A stretch of DNA of 64,000 nt, taken from the NCBI GenBank assembly GCA_021825365.1, contig JAKAHR010000005.1:1-64000 (forward strand). The letters are read 5' to 3'. A program made the position numbers and the translations under genes. The DNA is from Nitrospirota bacterium. Lineage in GTDB: Bacteria; Nitrospirota; Thermodesulfovibrionia; Thermodesulfovibrionales; UBA6898. Under the pieces are notes generated by a model, which was given only the letters and a program-made list of their open reading frames with translations, was not told the DNA's origin and did not search any database. Below are positions 36,219 to 44,334 of the stretch, one piece after another; the first letter of the stretch is position 1, and the number at the start of each line of letters is the position of its first letter.

Positions 36219-38462
36219 CTATGACTCGGACTTTTCAGGTCCGCAGGAGAGAGCCTTCTTTATCGCGATGCCGATATGCTGACGCGAAAACGGCTTCTGG
36301 ATGAACCCGACCGCCCCGCTCCGGAGCAGTTCATCGATCCCCGCAAAACCGTTCTGGCTGTAACCGGAGCAGAGAAGGACCTTCACGTCCGGACTGATCG
36401 TCCTGAGGGCCTGGAAGACCTCTGTCCCCGACATCTTCGGCATGACCATGTCCAGGATCACCAGCCGCACCGCATCCTTCATCTCCCGGAAGATGTTCAC
36501 CCCGGCCATGCCGCTGCTCGCCGTCATGACCGTATAGCCCAGGGGCTCGAGCATGTCCCTGCAGAGTTCCCTCACATCAGATTCGTCATCGATCACCAGA
36601 AGTGTACCGGAGCCCGTGATATTGACTATCTCGACAGCCTCATCCGTATCGGCTCCGGCCGAAACAGGCAGATAGATGTTGAACTGCGTGCCCTTGAAGG
36701 GCTCGCTGTAGAGGTTGATGTACCCCCCGTGATTGCTGATGATCGAGTGGACGATATAGAGGCCGAGGCCGGTGCCCTTTCCCATCTCCTTGGTGGTGAA
36801 GAAGGGGTCGAATATCTTGCGCTGGGTGACCGTATCGATGCCGACCCCGGTGTCGGCAACCGAGAGCCTGATAAATCCGGCAGCGCCCGTGGCAGGCTGC
36901 AGGTTGTTCGGGCTCCCTGTTTCAGACCGCACCACCGACGTTTCGATCACCAGGCGCCCTCCCTGCGGCATGGCATCGCGCGCGTTGACAGCGAGGTTGA
37001 TTATCACCTGCTGAAGTTGCGAGGCGTCCGCCTTAATGACCGGAATTCCCTCCTTCAGCTCGGTCACGATCTCAATGTTCTTGGGTATGCTCCGCTGCAG
37101 GAGTTCCACCGCGCTCCGGACCACCTCATTTATGTCCATGGGTTTCGTCTCGAGCTTCTCCTTGCGCGTGATCGCCAGTATCTTCCTCCCGAAGTCAGCG
37201 CCCCGTTTTGCCGCATCATAGATGATGGTCGCCGGCTTGTTGAACGGATCTCCCTCCTTCGTCATCGAGAGGATGATCTCGGCGTACCCGAGGATCGCGG
37301 TGAGAAGATTGTTAAAATCATGGGCCATGCCGCCTGCCAGGGTCCCCACCGCCTCCATCTTCTGGGAACGTATGAGCCTCTCCTCCATCCGCTTCTTTTC
37401 CGTCATGTCGATAATGTACCCGTCGAAGCCCTTCACGGAGCCTTCGGGTCCGGTATCCGGATACAGGGAAAGCGCGATGATCAGCTCCTTTCCCTTATTT
37501 CCGACTGCCGTATCCTCCAGATGAAGACCCCTGTCCATCACCGCATTTTTCAGGCAGTCGGGGGCTGCCTTGTCTCCTATCAGGATGTCGCAAAGGCCCT
37601 GCACATCCCCGAACATTTCACGGAAGCGGCCGTTCGCCTCGATGATCATGCCCTCGCCGTCCAGCCTGAAGATGGCATGGTCGACGCGCTCAAACAGCGA
37701 CCGGATCCTCCGGTCCGATTCGACGAGCCTGTCCTCTTTTTCCCTGACAGACCCGCAGACCCGCGCGAACTCGTGGGCAAGCTCGCGCAGTTCGTCGGCT
37801 GACCGCTCCAGCACAGGGTCGGTCTCGGGCAATTTTCCGTCCCTGAAGAGGGAAACGGAACCGTAGAGGGACATGATGGGCTTTATCACCAGCCTGCCGA
37901 TGAGCAGGTTAATCGATATGATGGCAAAAAGCGTGATAGCCGCGGAGACAGCCAGGTTAGTCAGGATGATCCCCTCTATCTCTTTTTGAACGGCAGCCGT
38001 CGACAAAACGACGCGGGTATATCCGATCGTGCTTTCAGGGACATCTTCCGACGGCCTGAAAAGGATAGGGGCATAGAAGTCCCGGCCCGCGCGCACGGGT
38101 ACGGAAAAGGGTGACGCATCCTTTGCGAAGTGCGCGACAGCCTCCGGGTGGGGAGGTTCTTTCAGTCTTCCGATAGGATATGCGTCAAGCGCCTCCCAGA
38201 TGTTGGAATAGACTTCAGCCAGGACAACATCAGGCGTCCTGATGATGGCGGACGCCTTCTTCAGGAGATCGAGATCTTCGTTGATGATCCCGTCCTCTGC
38301 CGCCTTGGACAGGGCAAAGCTGAGCGCCGTGCCGCGGGCTATCATACCCTGCTCCCTGCTGCGCTGATGCGTGGTGATAAAGAGGTAGGTGCTGATGCTG
38401 CTGATGAGGACTATGATGAGCGTTATGAATGCCGATACCCGCGTCTTCAGGGGCATCTTCAT
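36219..38462 (-). CDS. hybrid histidine kinase with periplasmic sensor domain
   Basis: This 747-residue kinase has an N-terminal helix (10-32), a periplasmic domain (about 33-165), a second helix (about 168-190), a HAMP-like linker, a PAS domain (about 255-365), HisKA with GGMAHDFNNLLTAILGY, HATPase (INLAVNARDAMPQGG; VADTGVGID; GKGTGLGL) and a C-terminal receiver with the phospho-acceptor in ILDMVMPKMSG. The start overlaps the end of a PstS-like protein gene by 4 bp, so the binding protein is a likely partner that reports to the periplasmic domain. No response regulator with an output domain follows. Confidence 0.92.
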   Translation of the reverse strand: MKMPLKTRVSAFITLIIVLISSISTYLFITTHQRSREQGMIARGTALSFALSKAAEDGIINEDLDLLKKASAIIRTPDVVLAEVYSNIWEALDAYPIGRLKEPPHPEAVAHFAKDASPFSVPVRAGRDFYAPILFRPSEDVPESTIGYTRVVLSTAAVQKEIEGIILTNLAVSAAITLFAIISINLLIGRLVIKPIMSLYGSVSLFRDGKLPETDPVLERSADELRELAHEFARVCGSVREKEDRLVESDRRIRSLFERVDHAIFRLDGEGMIIEANGRFREMFGDVQGLCDILIGDKAAPDCLKNAVMDRGLHLEDTAVGNKGKELIIALSLYPDTGPEGSVKGFDGYIIDMTEKKRMEERLIRSQKMEAVGTLAGGMAHDFNNLLTAILGYAEIILSMTKEGDPFNKPATIIYDAAKRGADFGRKILAITRKEKLETKPMDINEVVRSAVELLQRSIPKNIEIVTELKEGIPVIKADASQLQQVIINLAVNARDAMPQGGRLVIETSVVRSETGSPNNLQPATGAAGFIRLSVADTGVGIDTVTQRKIFDPFFTTKEMGKGTGLGLYIVHSIISNHGGYINLYSEPFKGTQFNIYLPVSAGADTDEAVEIVNITGSGTLLVIDDESDVRELCRDMLEPLGYTVMTASSGMAGVNIFREMKDAVRLVILDMVMPKMSGTEVFQALRTISPDVKVLLCSGYSQNGFAGIDELLRSGAVGFIQKPFSRQHIGIAIKKALSCGPEKSES

Positions 38463-39310
38463 GGAATGTCTGTCAGTGATACGACGCCGAGAGATTTAAT
38501 ATAATTCTGCCCCTCCCTGCTCAGGACAAAGTCCACGAAATGCTGCACCTCGGGCTTATGCTGTCGCGGGACCAGGATAAAAAGCGGCCGCTTGAGGGGA
38601 TACTTCCTGCTGACAATAGTTCGCACGCTCGGGGAGACTCCGGACACCTTCAGCATCTTTACGTTTCTCTTCCGTCCGCTGGTGAAACCGGTAGTCGCAA
38701 AGCCCTCCGGGGTATCCTCCACCATCTGCTCCACGATCCCGGTCGAGGCGAGTTGGGTAATAGTCGGGATGACGGCGGGCTCGCGCCCCTTCAGGATCAT
38801 CGCCCGCATGGAGGATTCGACGCCCGAAAGGCCGCGTCTCGGCCGGGAGACAAAGACCTTTATCGGGGCGTTCGCACCGCCGAGCTCAGACCAGTTCTTC
38901 AGCTGACCGGCGTAGATGGCCCGCGCCTGGTCGACGGTGATGCTGTCGACGCGGTTTGATTTATGAACGATAAACGCCAGGGCGTCCCAGGCGACCTGCA
39001 CGAACTGGAGATCATCAGGGTCTCCCGGCTCCCTGTTCCTGCAGGCAGCCGCAAAATCGACCTTACCGCTCCGCAGGTCTTCTATGCCGACAACGCTTCC
39101 GCCCCCCCTGACATAGATCTTGACGCCCTTCCGGCGCTCATACTCCCTGGCGAGGTCGCTCAGATACCCGACATTGCTCACCGAGCAACCGCTGGCTGTC
39201 AGAAAATCCGCGGCCTGTGCCCCGGGAACAACCGGCAGCAGCAGGAGGAGAAGAGCGATTCCGGCCCGTATGACGGTCATCAAAAGACGCTTGCGGGAAA
39301 CCCGGATCAT
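38459..39310 (-). CDS. PstS-like periplasmic substrate-binding protein
   Basis: This 283-residue protein begins with a signal peptide (RAGIALLLLLLPVVPGAQA) and continues as a PstS-type binding protein (TASGCSVSNVGYL, GGGSVVGIEDLRSGKVDFA). The ligand is probably phosphate or another oxyanion. No ABC permease or ATPase genes are nearby. It overlaps both neighbours by ATGA: scpA upstream and the hybrid kinase downstream. Linkage to the kinase suggests a sensory role rather than uptake. ATG 39310 keeps a compact signal peptide; the longer frame from 39376 lies inside scpA. Confidence 0.9.
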   Translation of the reverse strand: MIRVSRKRLLMTVIRAGIALLLLLLPVVPGAQAADFLTASGCSVSNVGYLSDLAREYERRKGVKIYVRGGGSVVGIEDLRSGKVDFAAACRNREPGDPDDLQFVQVAWDALAFIVHKSNRVDSITVDQARAIYAGQLKNWSELGGANAPIKVFVSRPRRGLSGVESSMRAMILKGREPAVIPTITQLASTGIVEQMVEDTPEGFATTGFTSGRKRNVKMLKVSGVSPSVRTIVSRKYPLKRPLFILVPRQHKPEVQHFVDFVLSREGQNYIKSLGVVSLTDIP

Positions 39311-40080
39311 GAAACAGGAAATTCGGCGTTGCCGACTGCAGCGTCGACCTCTCCCCTTCGGGGATTGATGATCCATATATTCCCGAATTCCCGCTCCTGG
39401 TAGACACGCGCCAGCCCCAGCCTGAGAAGTTCGAGCATAGCCAGAAAAGTGACGATGAGCTCAGTCCTGTTCCTGCTCACGGCAAAGAGCTCTTCAAACC
39501 TGACGCTCTCCGTCTGCTCTAGCAGTTCCGCGATGTGAAGCATCCTGTCCTTTACGGTCAGGGTCTCGCGCGTTATCCTGACTACCTCCGGCGGCGCCGA
39601 GTCGAGGATCTTCTTGAAGGCCGAGAGGAGATCGAAGATGTTCACGTCAAACAGGAAAGGCTCGCCGGTATCCTCTCCCTCTCCTTCCTCCCCTTCTTCG
39701 ACAGGCTCCCTCCAAAAGACCTGATGGGCCTCGTCCTCCTTCTCGCGCAGAATAACGGATGCGTCCTTGTATGCCTGATATTCGAGAAGTCGTTGGACGA
39801 GTTCCAGCCGCGGGTCTTCCATCTCCTCCGCCTCGGCCTCCTCATCAGGGGGAAGGAGCATCCGGGACTTGATATGGATGAGCGTAGCAGCCACGACGAG
39901 GAACTCGCCGGCGATCTCGAGGTTCAGTTCCTTCATCAATCCGATGTATTCAAGATACTGCCGGGTGATGAGAGAAATGGGGATATCGTATATGTCAACT
40001 TTGTTTTCCCTGATGAGATGGAGCAGAAGGTCAAGAGGTCCCTCGAAGACCGGCAGTTTGATATTATAAATGTCGTCCAT
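39307..40080 (-). CDS. scpA: segregation and condensation protein A
   Basis: This 257-residue kleisin of the bacterial SMC complex begins with IKLPVFEGPLDLLLHLI, the typical ScpA block that contacts the SMC neck, and ends with the winged helix that contacts the SMC cap. A charged stretch (EEGEEGEGED near residue 145) is a linker. No scpB follows; instead a PstS-like gene overlaps its stop by 4 bp. The start at ATG 40080 has AAAGGG 4 nt before it; GTG 40092 is an in-frame alternative. Confidence 0.9.
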   Translation of the reverse strand: MDDIYNIKLPVFEGPLDLLLHLIRENKVDIYDIPISLITRQYLEYIGLMKELNLEIAGEFLVVAATLIHIKSRMLLPPDEEAEAEEMEDPRLELVQRLLEYQAYKDASVILREKEDEAHQVFWREPVEEGEEGEGEDTGEPFLFDVNIFDLLSAFKKILDSAPPEVVRITRETLTVKDRMLHIAELLEQTESVRFEELFAVSRNRTELIVTFLAMLELLRLGLARVYQEREFGNIWIINPRRGEVDAAVGNAEFPVS

Positions 40081-40194
40081 AATCCCTTTCACGAACCGCC
40101 GAAAACGCAGCCCACAATGAAAATAGTTTAACCCAAATGCAAAAAAAAAACGCGTAAGATATAGACAAGGGCGGCGGCCAGGCTTTCCGCCCTA

Positions 40195-40222
40195 TTGACA
40201 CCGTTGATATCCCGATTATACT
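40195..40222 (+). promoter_or_regulatory. sigma-70-like promoter of the repeat cytochrome gene
   Basis: A perfect -35 TTGACA (40195-40200) and a -10 TATACT (40217-40222) are separated by 16 bp. Transcription would start near 40229, about 55 nt before the predicted ATG 40284. This excludes the in-frame ATG at 40227 as the likely start. Confidence 0.65.
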
Positions 40223-40283
40223 GGGGATGAGATTCCGCACAAACAGGCCGTTCATCGCAACCATCAGACAAGGAGGTAAGCCG

Positions 40284-42485
40284 ATGATCCCCGTGATGCC
40301 CAGGAGAATCCCGACTTTCTTTCTTATACTTCTTGCAGCAGCAGCGGTATGCGCCTGCGGGAGCGGCGGCGGCGGAGCAGGGTCGTCGCATCCGGCCGGC
40401 TGGGCCGCTCCTGACCTGCACGGAGTCGCCGCAAAGACAAAGGCAGGCCGGAACAGCGGTTTCGCCTCTTGCCAGACATGCCACGGCATCGACCTGCGAA
40501 GCGGATCAGCAAGCATCGGCTGCTTTGCCTGCCACGGCGGCAACAGTCCCCATCCGGCGAAACCCTGGCGCGGTACCGCAAGGACTCATACCAATACGGA
40601 CCCCGGCAATGCGCCCTTCTGCTCACCGTGCCACAGAAGCGGCCTGAACTCCAGTATTTCTCCTGCTACGCCTCAGCCGGCAGGGACGCCGGCGAGCTGT
40701 TTTAACAACACCCTCTGCCACGGCCCGAGGGGGCAACATCCCTCCGGATGGTCGAACCCTGATATCCACGGCTCGGCCGCAAAGACGACGCCCGGGAGTA
40801 CCAGCGGCCTGGCCTACTGCCAGGAATGCCATGGGAACGACTTCTCCGGTGGAGGCACACAGGTGTCCTGTTCCTCCTGCCACGGCGTCAATGCGCCTCA
40901 TCCTGCCAAGCCCTGGATCGGCGCGACAAGGACCCACATAACCACCGATCCGGGTAATGCGGCGGTCTGCGGACTCTGCCACACCAACGGCGCCAATTCC
41001 TCTCTGAAGCCGTCGCAGCCGCCACCCTCCGGCTCGCCTGCGGGATGCTTCAACAGTACCCTCTGCCACGGCCAGAGGGGCCAACATCCTCCGGGTTGGT
41101 CCAGTCCCGACGTGCACGGAGCGTCCGCCAAGTCTGCGCCCGGAAACGCGAGCGGCTTCGCCTACTGTCAGGTATGTCATGGAAATGACTATAGGGGCGG
41201 CAGCGTCCAGGTCGCCTGCTCCTCCTGCCACGGCGTCAATGCGCCTCATCCTGCCAAGCCCTGGATCGGCGCGGCAAGAACCCACATATCTACCGATCCG
41301 GGTAACGCGGCGGTCTGCGGACTCTGCCACACCAACGGCGCCAATTCCTCTCTGAAGCCGTCACAGCCACCACCCTCCGGCTCGCCTGCGGGATGCTTCA
41401 ACAGCACCCTCTGCCACGGACCGCGACCCGCCCATCCCCAGGGGTGGTCAGGACCGGACATCCATGGCTCCTCGGCCAAAAAGCGGCCGGACGCAATGAA
41501 CGGGTTCCCCTATTGCCAGGCATGCCACGGGATCAACTTCAGCGGAGGCAATGTCCAGGTCTCCTGCCTGAACATTTCTGCCTGCCATATGGTAACCGCT
41601 CCCCACTCGCCCAGGCCCTGGCGCGGAAGCACGAGGACCCACACCACTACAGACCCGGGCAATGCGGTAGCCTGCGGCGTTTGCCATCAGGCCTCGTCGA
41701 CAATACCGGGCGCCACGTTCGACTGTTTCAACAACTCCCTGTGCCACGGACCACGACCCGCCCATCAGACCGGATGGGCCAATCCCGACCTTCACGGCAC
41801 ATCGGCAAAGGCTGCGCCCGGCCCATCGGGCGGCTTCTCAAACTGCCAGGCATGTCACGGGTCCAGTTTCTCGGGAGGGTCGGTGCTCGTCACCTGTCTG
41901 AGCACCGCAGGTTGCCACAAGGCGGCCGCACCACATTCTCCGAAACCATGGAGGGGCGGCACACGAACACACACAACGACTGACCCGGGCAATGCGGTCG
42001 CCTGCGGCCTCTGTCATCGCGCAGCCTCCGCCCCACCGTCTACCGCCTCGGGTTGTTTTAATAACACCCTGTGCCACGGCGACATGCAGCACCCGGCAGG
42101 ATGGGCCACCGGGCATGCGCTGACCGCACGTTCAGGCACGGCGAGTTGCGGAACAACATCGTGCCATGGGACGGACTACACGGGCGGCGCCGTCGGCATC
42201 AGCTGTTATGGCTGCCACCTCGGCGGACCGGCCCCAGGCGCCGGCATCATGCACCCCAACCGCTGGAATAGCCCCAAGGACAGCCATGACGGATATCTTG
42301 AGGGCCTGGGAAAGAACGCATCGAGCTGCGCGCCGGCAGCTTCGCCCAAAGGAGTATCGATCGCGCAATACTGCCACGGGGCGGGGCTGACGCAGACAGC
42401 CTCGCGGGTCGCCCCGCCCAATGCCTCGTGGGGCCAGGCTCCATCGTGCTACAGCTGCCACGGAAAGGAGTGGTCTGTCCCGTAA
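40284..42485 (+). CDS. secreted lipoprotein cytochrome with five four-haem repeats
   Basis: This 733-residue protein has a lipobox (AAAAVCAC) after a short signal peptide and no other membrane segment, so it is exported and probably surface-facing. I count 15 CXXCH haem motifs, seven CX5CH, one CX4CH and one CX14CH (42327-42377), 24 possible haems. Five repeats of roughly 116 residues each carry four sites, usually CXXCH three times then CX5CH. Conserved histidines in PDxHG, PHPAKPW and RTH may be distal ligands. The start is ATG 40284 behind a full AAGGAGGT site. It is probably an extracellular electron conductor or storage protein. Reading CX5CH as haem sites is inference. Confidence 0.85.
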   Translation: MIPVMPRRIPTFFLILLAAAAVCACGSGGGGAGSSHPAGWAAPDLHGVAAKTKAGRNSGFASCQTCHGIDLRSGSASIGCFACHGGNSPHPAKPWRGTARTHTNTDPGNAPFCSPCHRSGLNSSISPATPQPAGTPASCFNNTLCHGPRGQHPSGWSNPDIHGSAAKTTPGSTSGLAYCQECHGNDFSGGGTQVSCSSCHGVNAPHPAKPWIGATRTHITTDPGNAAVCGLCHTNGANSSLKPSQPPPSGSPAGCFNSTLCHGQRGQHPPGWSSPDVHGASAKSAPGNASGFAYCQVCHGNDYRGGSVQVACSSCHGVNAPHPAKPWIGAARTHISTDPGNAAVCGLCHTNGANSSLKPSQPPPSGSPAGCFNSTLCHGPRPAHPQGWSGPDIHGSSAKKRPDAMNGFPYCQACHGINFSGGNVQVSCLNISACHMVTAPHSPRPWRGSTRTHTTTDPGNAVACGVCHQASSTIPGATFDCFNNSLCHGPRPAHQTGWANPDLHGTSAKAAPGPSGGFSNCQACHGSSFSGGSVLVTCLSTAGCHKAAAPHSPKPWRGGTRTHTTTDPGNAVACGLCHRAASAPPSTASGCFNNTLCHGDMQHPAGWATGHALTARSGTASCGTTSCHGTDYTGGAVGISCYGCHLGGPAPGAGIMHPNRWNSPKDSHDGYLEGLGKNASSCAPAASPKGVSIAQYCHGAGLTQTASRVAPPNASWGQAPSCYSCHGKEWSVP
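40872..41419 (+). repeat. recent 348-bp tandem duplication in the cytochrome gene
   Basis: The 200 bp at 40872-41071 recur at 41220-41419, a period of 348 bp or 116 codons. By eye I find about eight mismatches between the copies. The other repeats of the protein are far more diverged. This points to a young duplication or gene conversion. Confidence 0.85.
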
Positions 42486-42506
42486 GCCTTGAGCCGGTCG
42501 ACTGCC

Positions 42507-42534
42507 GGGAGGCTGCATAAGCCTCCCTTCTTTT
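42507..42534 (+). terminator. intrinsic terminator after the repeat cytochrome gene
   Basis: Perfect 8-bp arms GGGAGGCT (42507-42514) and AGCCTCCC (42520-42527) surround a 5-base loop and are followed by TTCTTTT. It lies 22 bp after the stop codon and separates the cytochrome from the next gene. Confidence 0.85.
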
Positions 42535-42580
42535 GTCCGTTCCGCGTTGATTTGCCGGACACGGAAATGTATTCTAAGAA

Positions 42581-43312
42581 ATGCGGCGCACACACATTGT
42601 CATCCTGACTGTCTTCCTTCTCCTTCCCACAGCACAGGCGGACGCCCTTGTTCGTCTTTTTTTCGACAGCCAAGGAAATCTCCGCGCTTCGTCTCCGGCA
42701 AAGGTGACGGGTACGCTGAGCGCACGGGCTGCCGGTCCCTCTGTTCCCGCAGGGACAGTTCTGCGCCGGGACTTCTCGTATGACTTCTTCCCCGTCTCCG
42801 GCAGGACCTTCTCCGAGGTCGTTGAGTCAGCCGAGGGTAACGGGCCGGTCAGCCGGGACACGGGAAGACGCTTCCCGTCGAGACTCGATTGGTCCTTCAG
42901 CCTCTCGTATGATTATGAGTACACCTATGAGATCAACGAGGAAGACGGGACGGTACACGTGGCACTTGATATCCACGAAGTGAAGGTCGCCGGCGACTTT
43001 GCGGTAACCCTGCCGACACTCATCGACAGCACCCCTCTGAACCCCGTTGAACAGGACCTCTGGAAGTCCTATATCAGGGGTCTCCTGGCTTCCGAATACG
43101 GAAAGGCGGACATCATAGCTGATCCGGAGGTCTCGGACCGTGCCGCCGAAGACCTGAAGGAGATCACCTACATCATCTTCGAGTACAAGGATGACGCGGA
43201 GATCGAGCGCACGGTCACCCGCTTCCTGCGGGAAGAGGCGGTACGCGTCGGGAGAGAGACGGCCCAGGCGATCAGGGAAAGGCTGGCCGGCTACGGGAGC
43301 AAAGAGAAATGA
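42581..43312 (+). CDS. exported protein resembling DUF922
   Basis: This 243-residue protein has a signal peptide (HIVILTVFLLLPTAQADA). Its central part (YDFFPVSGRTFSEVVES, NGPV, then a tryptophan-tyrosine block and WKSYIRGLL) resembles DUF922, a family of predicted zinc peptidases. Where that family has HExxH, this protein reads ASEYGKAD, so any protease activity is doubtful. The C-terminus is a charged helix. It lies behind the terminator of the cytochrome gene and has no strong ribosome site. The DUF922 match is by eye and uncertain. Confidence 0.65.
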   Translation: MRRTHIVILTVFLLLPTAQADALVRLFFDSQGNLRASSPAKVTGTLSARAAGPSVPAGTVLRRDFSYDFFPVSGRTFSEVVESAEGNGPVSRDTGRRFPSRLDWSFSLSYDYEYTYEINEEDGTVHVALDIHEVKVAGDFAVTLPTLIDSTPLNPVEQDLWKSYIRGLLASEYGKADIIADPEVSDRAAEDLKEITYIIFEYKDDAEIERTVTRFLREEAVRVGRETAQAIRERLAGYGSKEK

Positions 43313-43326
43313 CCGCCCTCATCGCA

Positions 43327-43348
43327 AGACATCGTCAAAAGGATGTCT
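43327..43348. terminator. hairpin between convergent genes
   Basis: Perfect 7-bp arms AGACATC (43327-43333) and GATGTCT (43342-43348) lie between the DUF922-like gene and the stop of the lipoprotein gene. There is no U-tract on either side, so it would be a weak bidirectional terminator at best. Confidence 0.35.
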
Positions 43349-44319
43349 CAGAGGCAAAGGCCCTCGGCTTCGGAGCACGAGCCGTAGGTAGCCACCAGCC
43401 TGCCGTTAAACAGGGCTGAGACCTTCCTGTCCGAAGAGAAGACGAGTTCAGCTCCGTCACTTCCGGCAGAGACCGTTATGTCACCGTCCGAGGGGCAGGT
43501 ATCGCCGGACCTGATCACCATATCCTTCTTCGTTGCGACGGTGAGGACAGCAGATGCGCATGCGGGCCTCAAGACGCCTGCTACCGCAAAACGCGTCGCA
43601 GGGCCTTCAAACAGGTACGACACAACAAACCCGGACATATCGGCGGAGAACTGTTTCGACGCCACCCTGCCGTCGATCCTTCCCGTGATCGAAACAGACG
43701 CCCCCACGGCAGCATCAGCCGCATAGACGATATCTGCATAGGTAATCGAACCGTTGGAGATCGACAGATTGTCGCCCGCAAGGGTATCGGCATAGGTGAG
43801 AGTCAGGAGGGTCGTCACCTTCTGTGGAGCCACGAGCGACCCGGTATACGCTACCGATACGGTGCCATTCCAGGTCTCTGTCCCTTCAACGCAGGACACA
43901 TACGTAATCGTCGCGCTATAATTCTGCGGGTCAGCATCAGAACCGTCCCAACGGCTGTCTTTTTGCTTCGTTCCTCCGCCCGAACAATTCGACTGCACGC
44001 TGCCGGTGCCCATTGCCGACGTGGCGCCCTTCTTCTGACCGTCGAGCACCCTCCTGAGGAGAGAGGGCAGGAATCCGCCCTCAGCCGCAACCGGCCCCCC
44101 CAGAGAGGCTGCACCTACATACTTAGGTCTTGTTACTAACTGAAGAGAGGTGACGACTGTTCCGGCAGCCGGGCCCGCATTCGCCTCGGTCAGCACCGCA
44201 GTTGGTCCAGGCCCCGGGGGTGTCGTGCCGCCGCCACCACCTCCGCATCCGCTCATCACCAGCACTCCGCATAATCCCAGGGCCATAAGCAGGGCAAAGA
44301 CTCTCCCTCTGTTCGTCAT
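43348..44319 (-). CDS. lipoprotein of unknown function
   Basis: This protein of about 323 residues has a clear lipobox (VLVMSGCGG) followed by a glycine linker and a proline-rich spacer, so it is anchored to a membrane. The rest is mainly beta-strand, with cysteines near residues 110, 140, 250 and 280 and at the C-terminus. No domain is recognised. It follows the RCC1 repeat gene by 15 bp on the same strand, so they are co-transcribed. ATG 44319 has GGAGG 5 nt upstream; ATG 44322 is the alternative. Confidence 0.75.
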   Translation of the reverse strand: MTNRGRVFALLMALGLCGVLVMSGCGGGGGGTTPPGPGPTAVLTEANAGPAAGTVVTSLQLVTRPKYVGAASLGGPVAAEGGFLPSLLRRVLDGQKKGATSAMGTGSVQSNCSGGGTKQKDSRWDGSDADPQNYSATITYVSCVEGTETWNGTVSVAYTGSLVAPQKVTTLLTLTYADTLAGDNLSISNGSITYADIVYAADAAVGASVSITGRIDGRVASKQFSADMSGFVVSYLFEGPATRFAVAGVLRPACASAVLTVATKKDMVIRSGDTCPSDGDITVSAGSDGAELVFSSDRKVSALFNGRLVATYGSCSEAEGLCL

Positions 44320-44334
44320 CATATCCTCCACTTC

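Noticed and set aside
36276-37802. 508-codon plus-strand frame opposite the hybrid kinase
   Set aside because: Antisense shadow of a kinase with complete motifs.
40872-41419. Tandem repeats considered as a CRISPR array
   Set aside because: The repeats are 116 codons long, in frame and encode haem motifs; no short repeat-spacer pattern exists.
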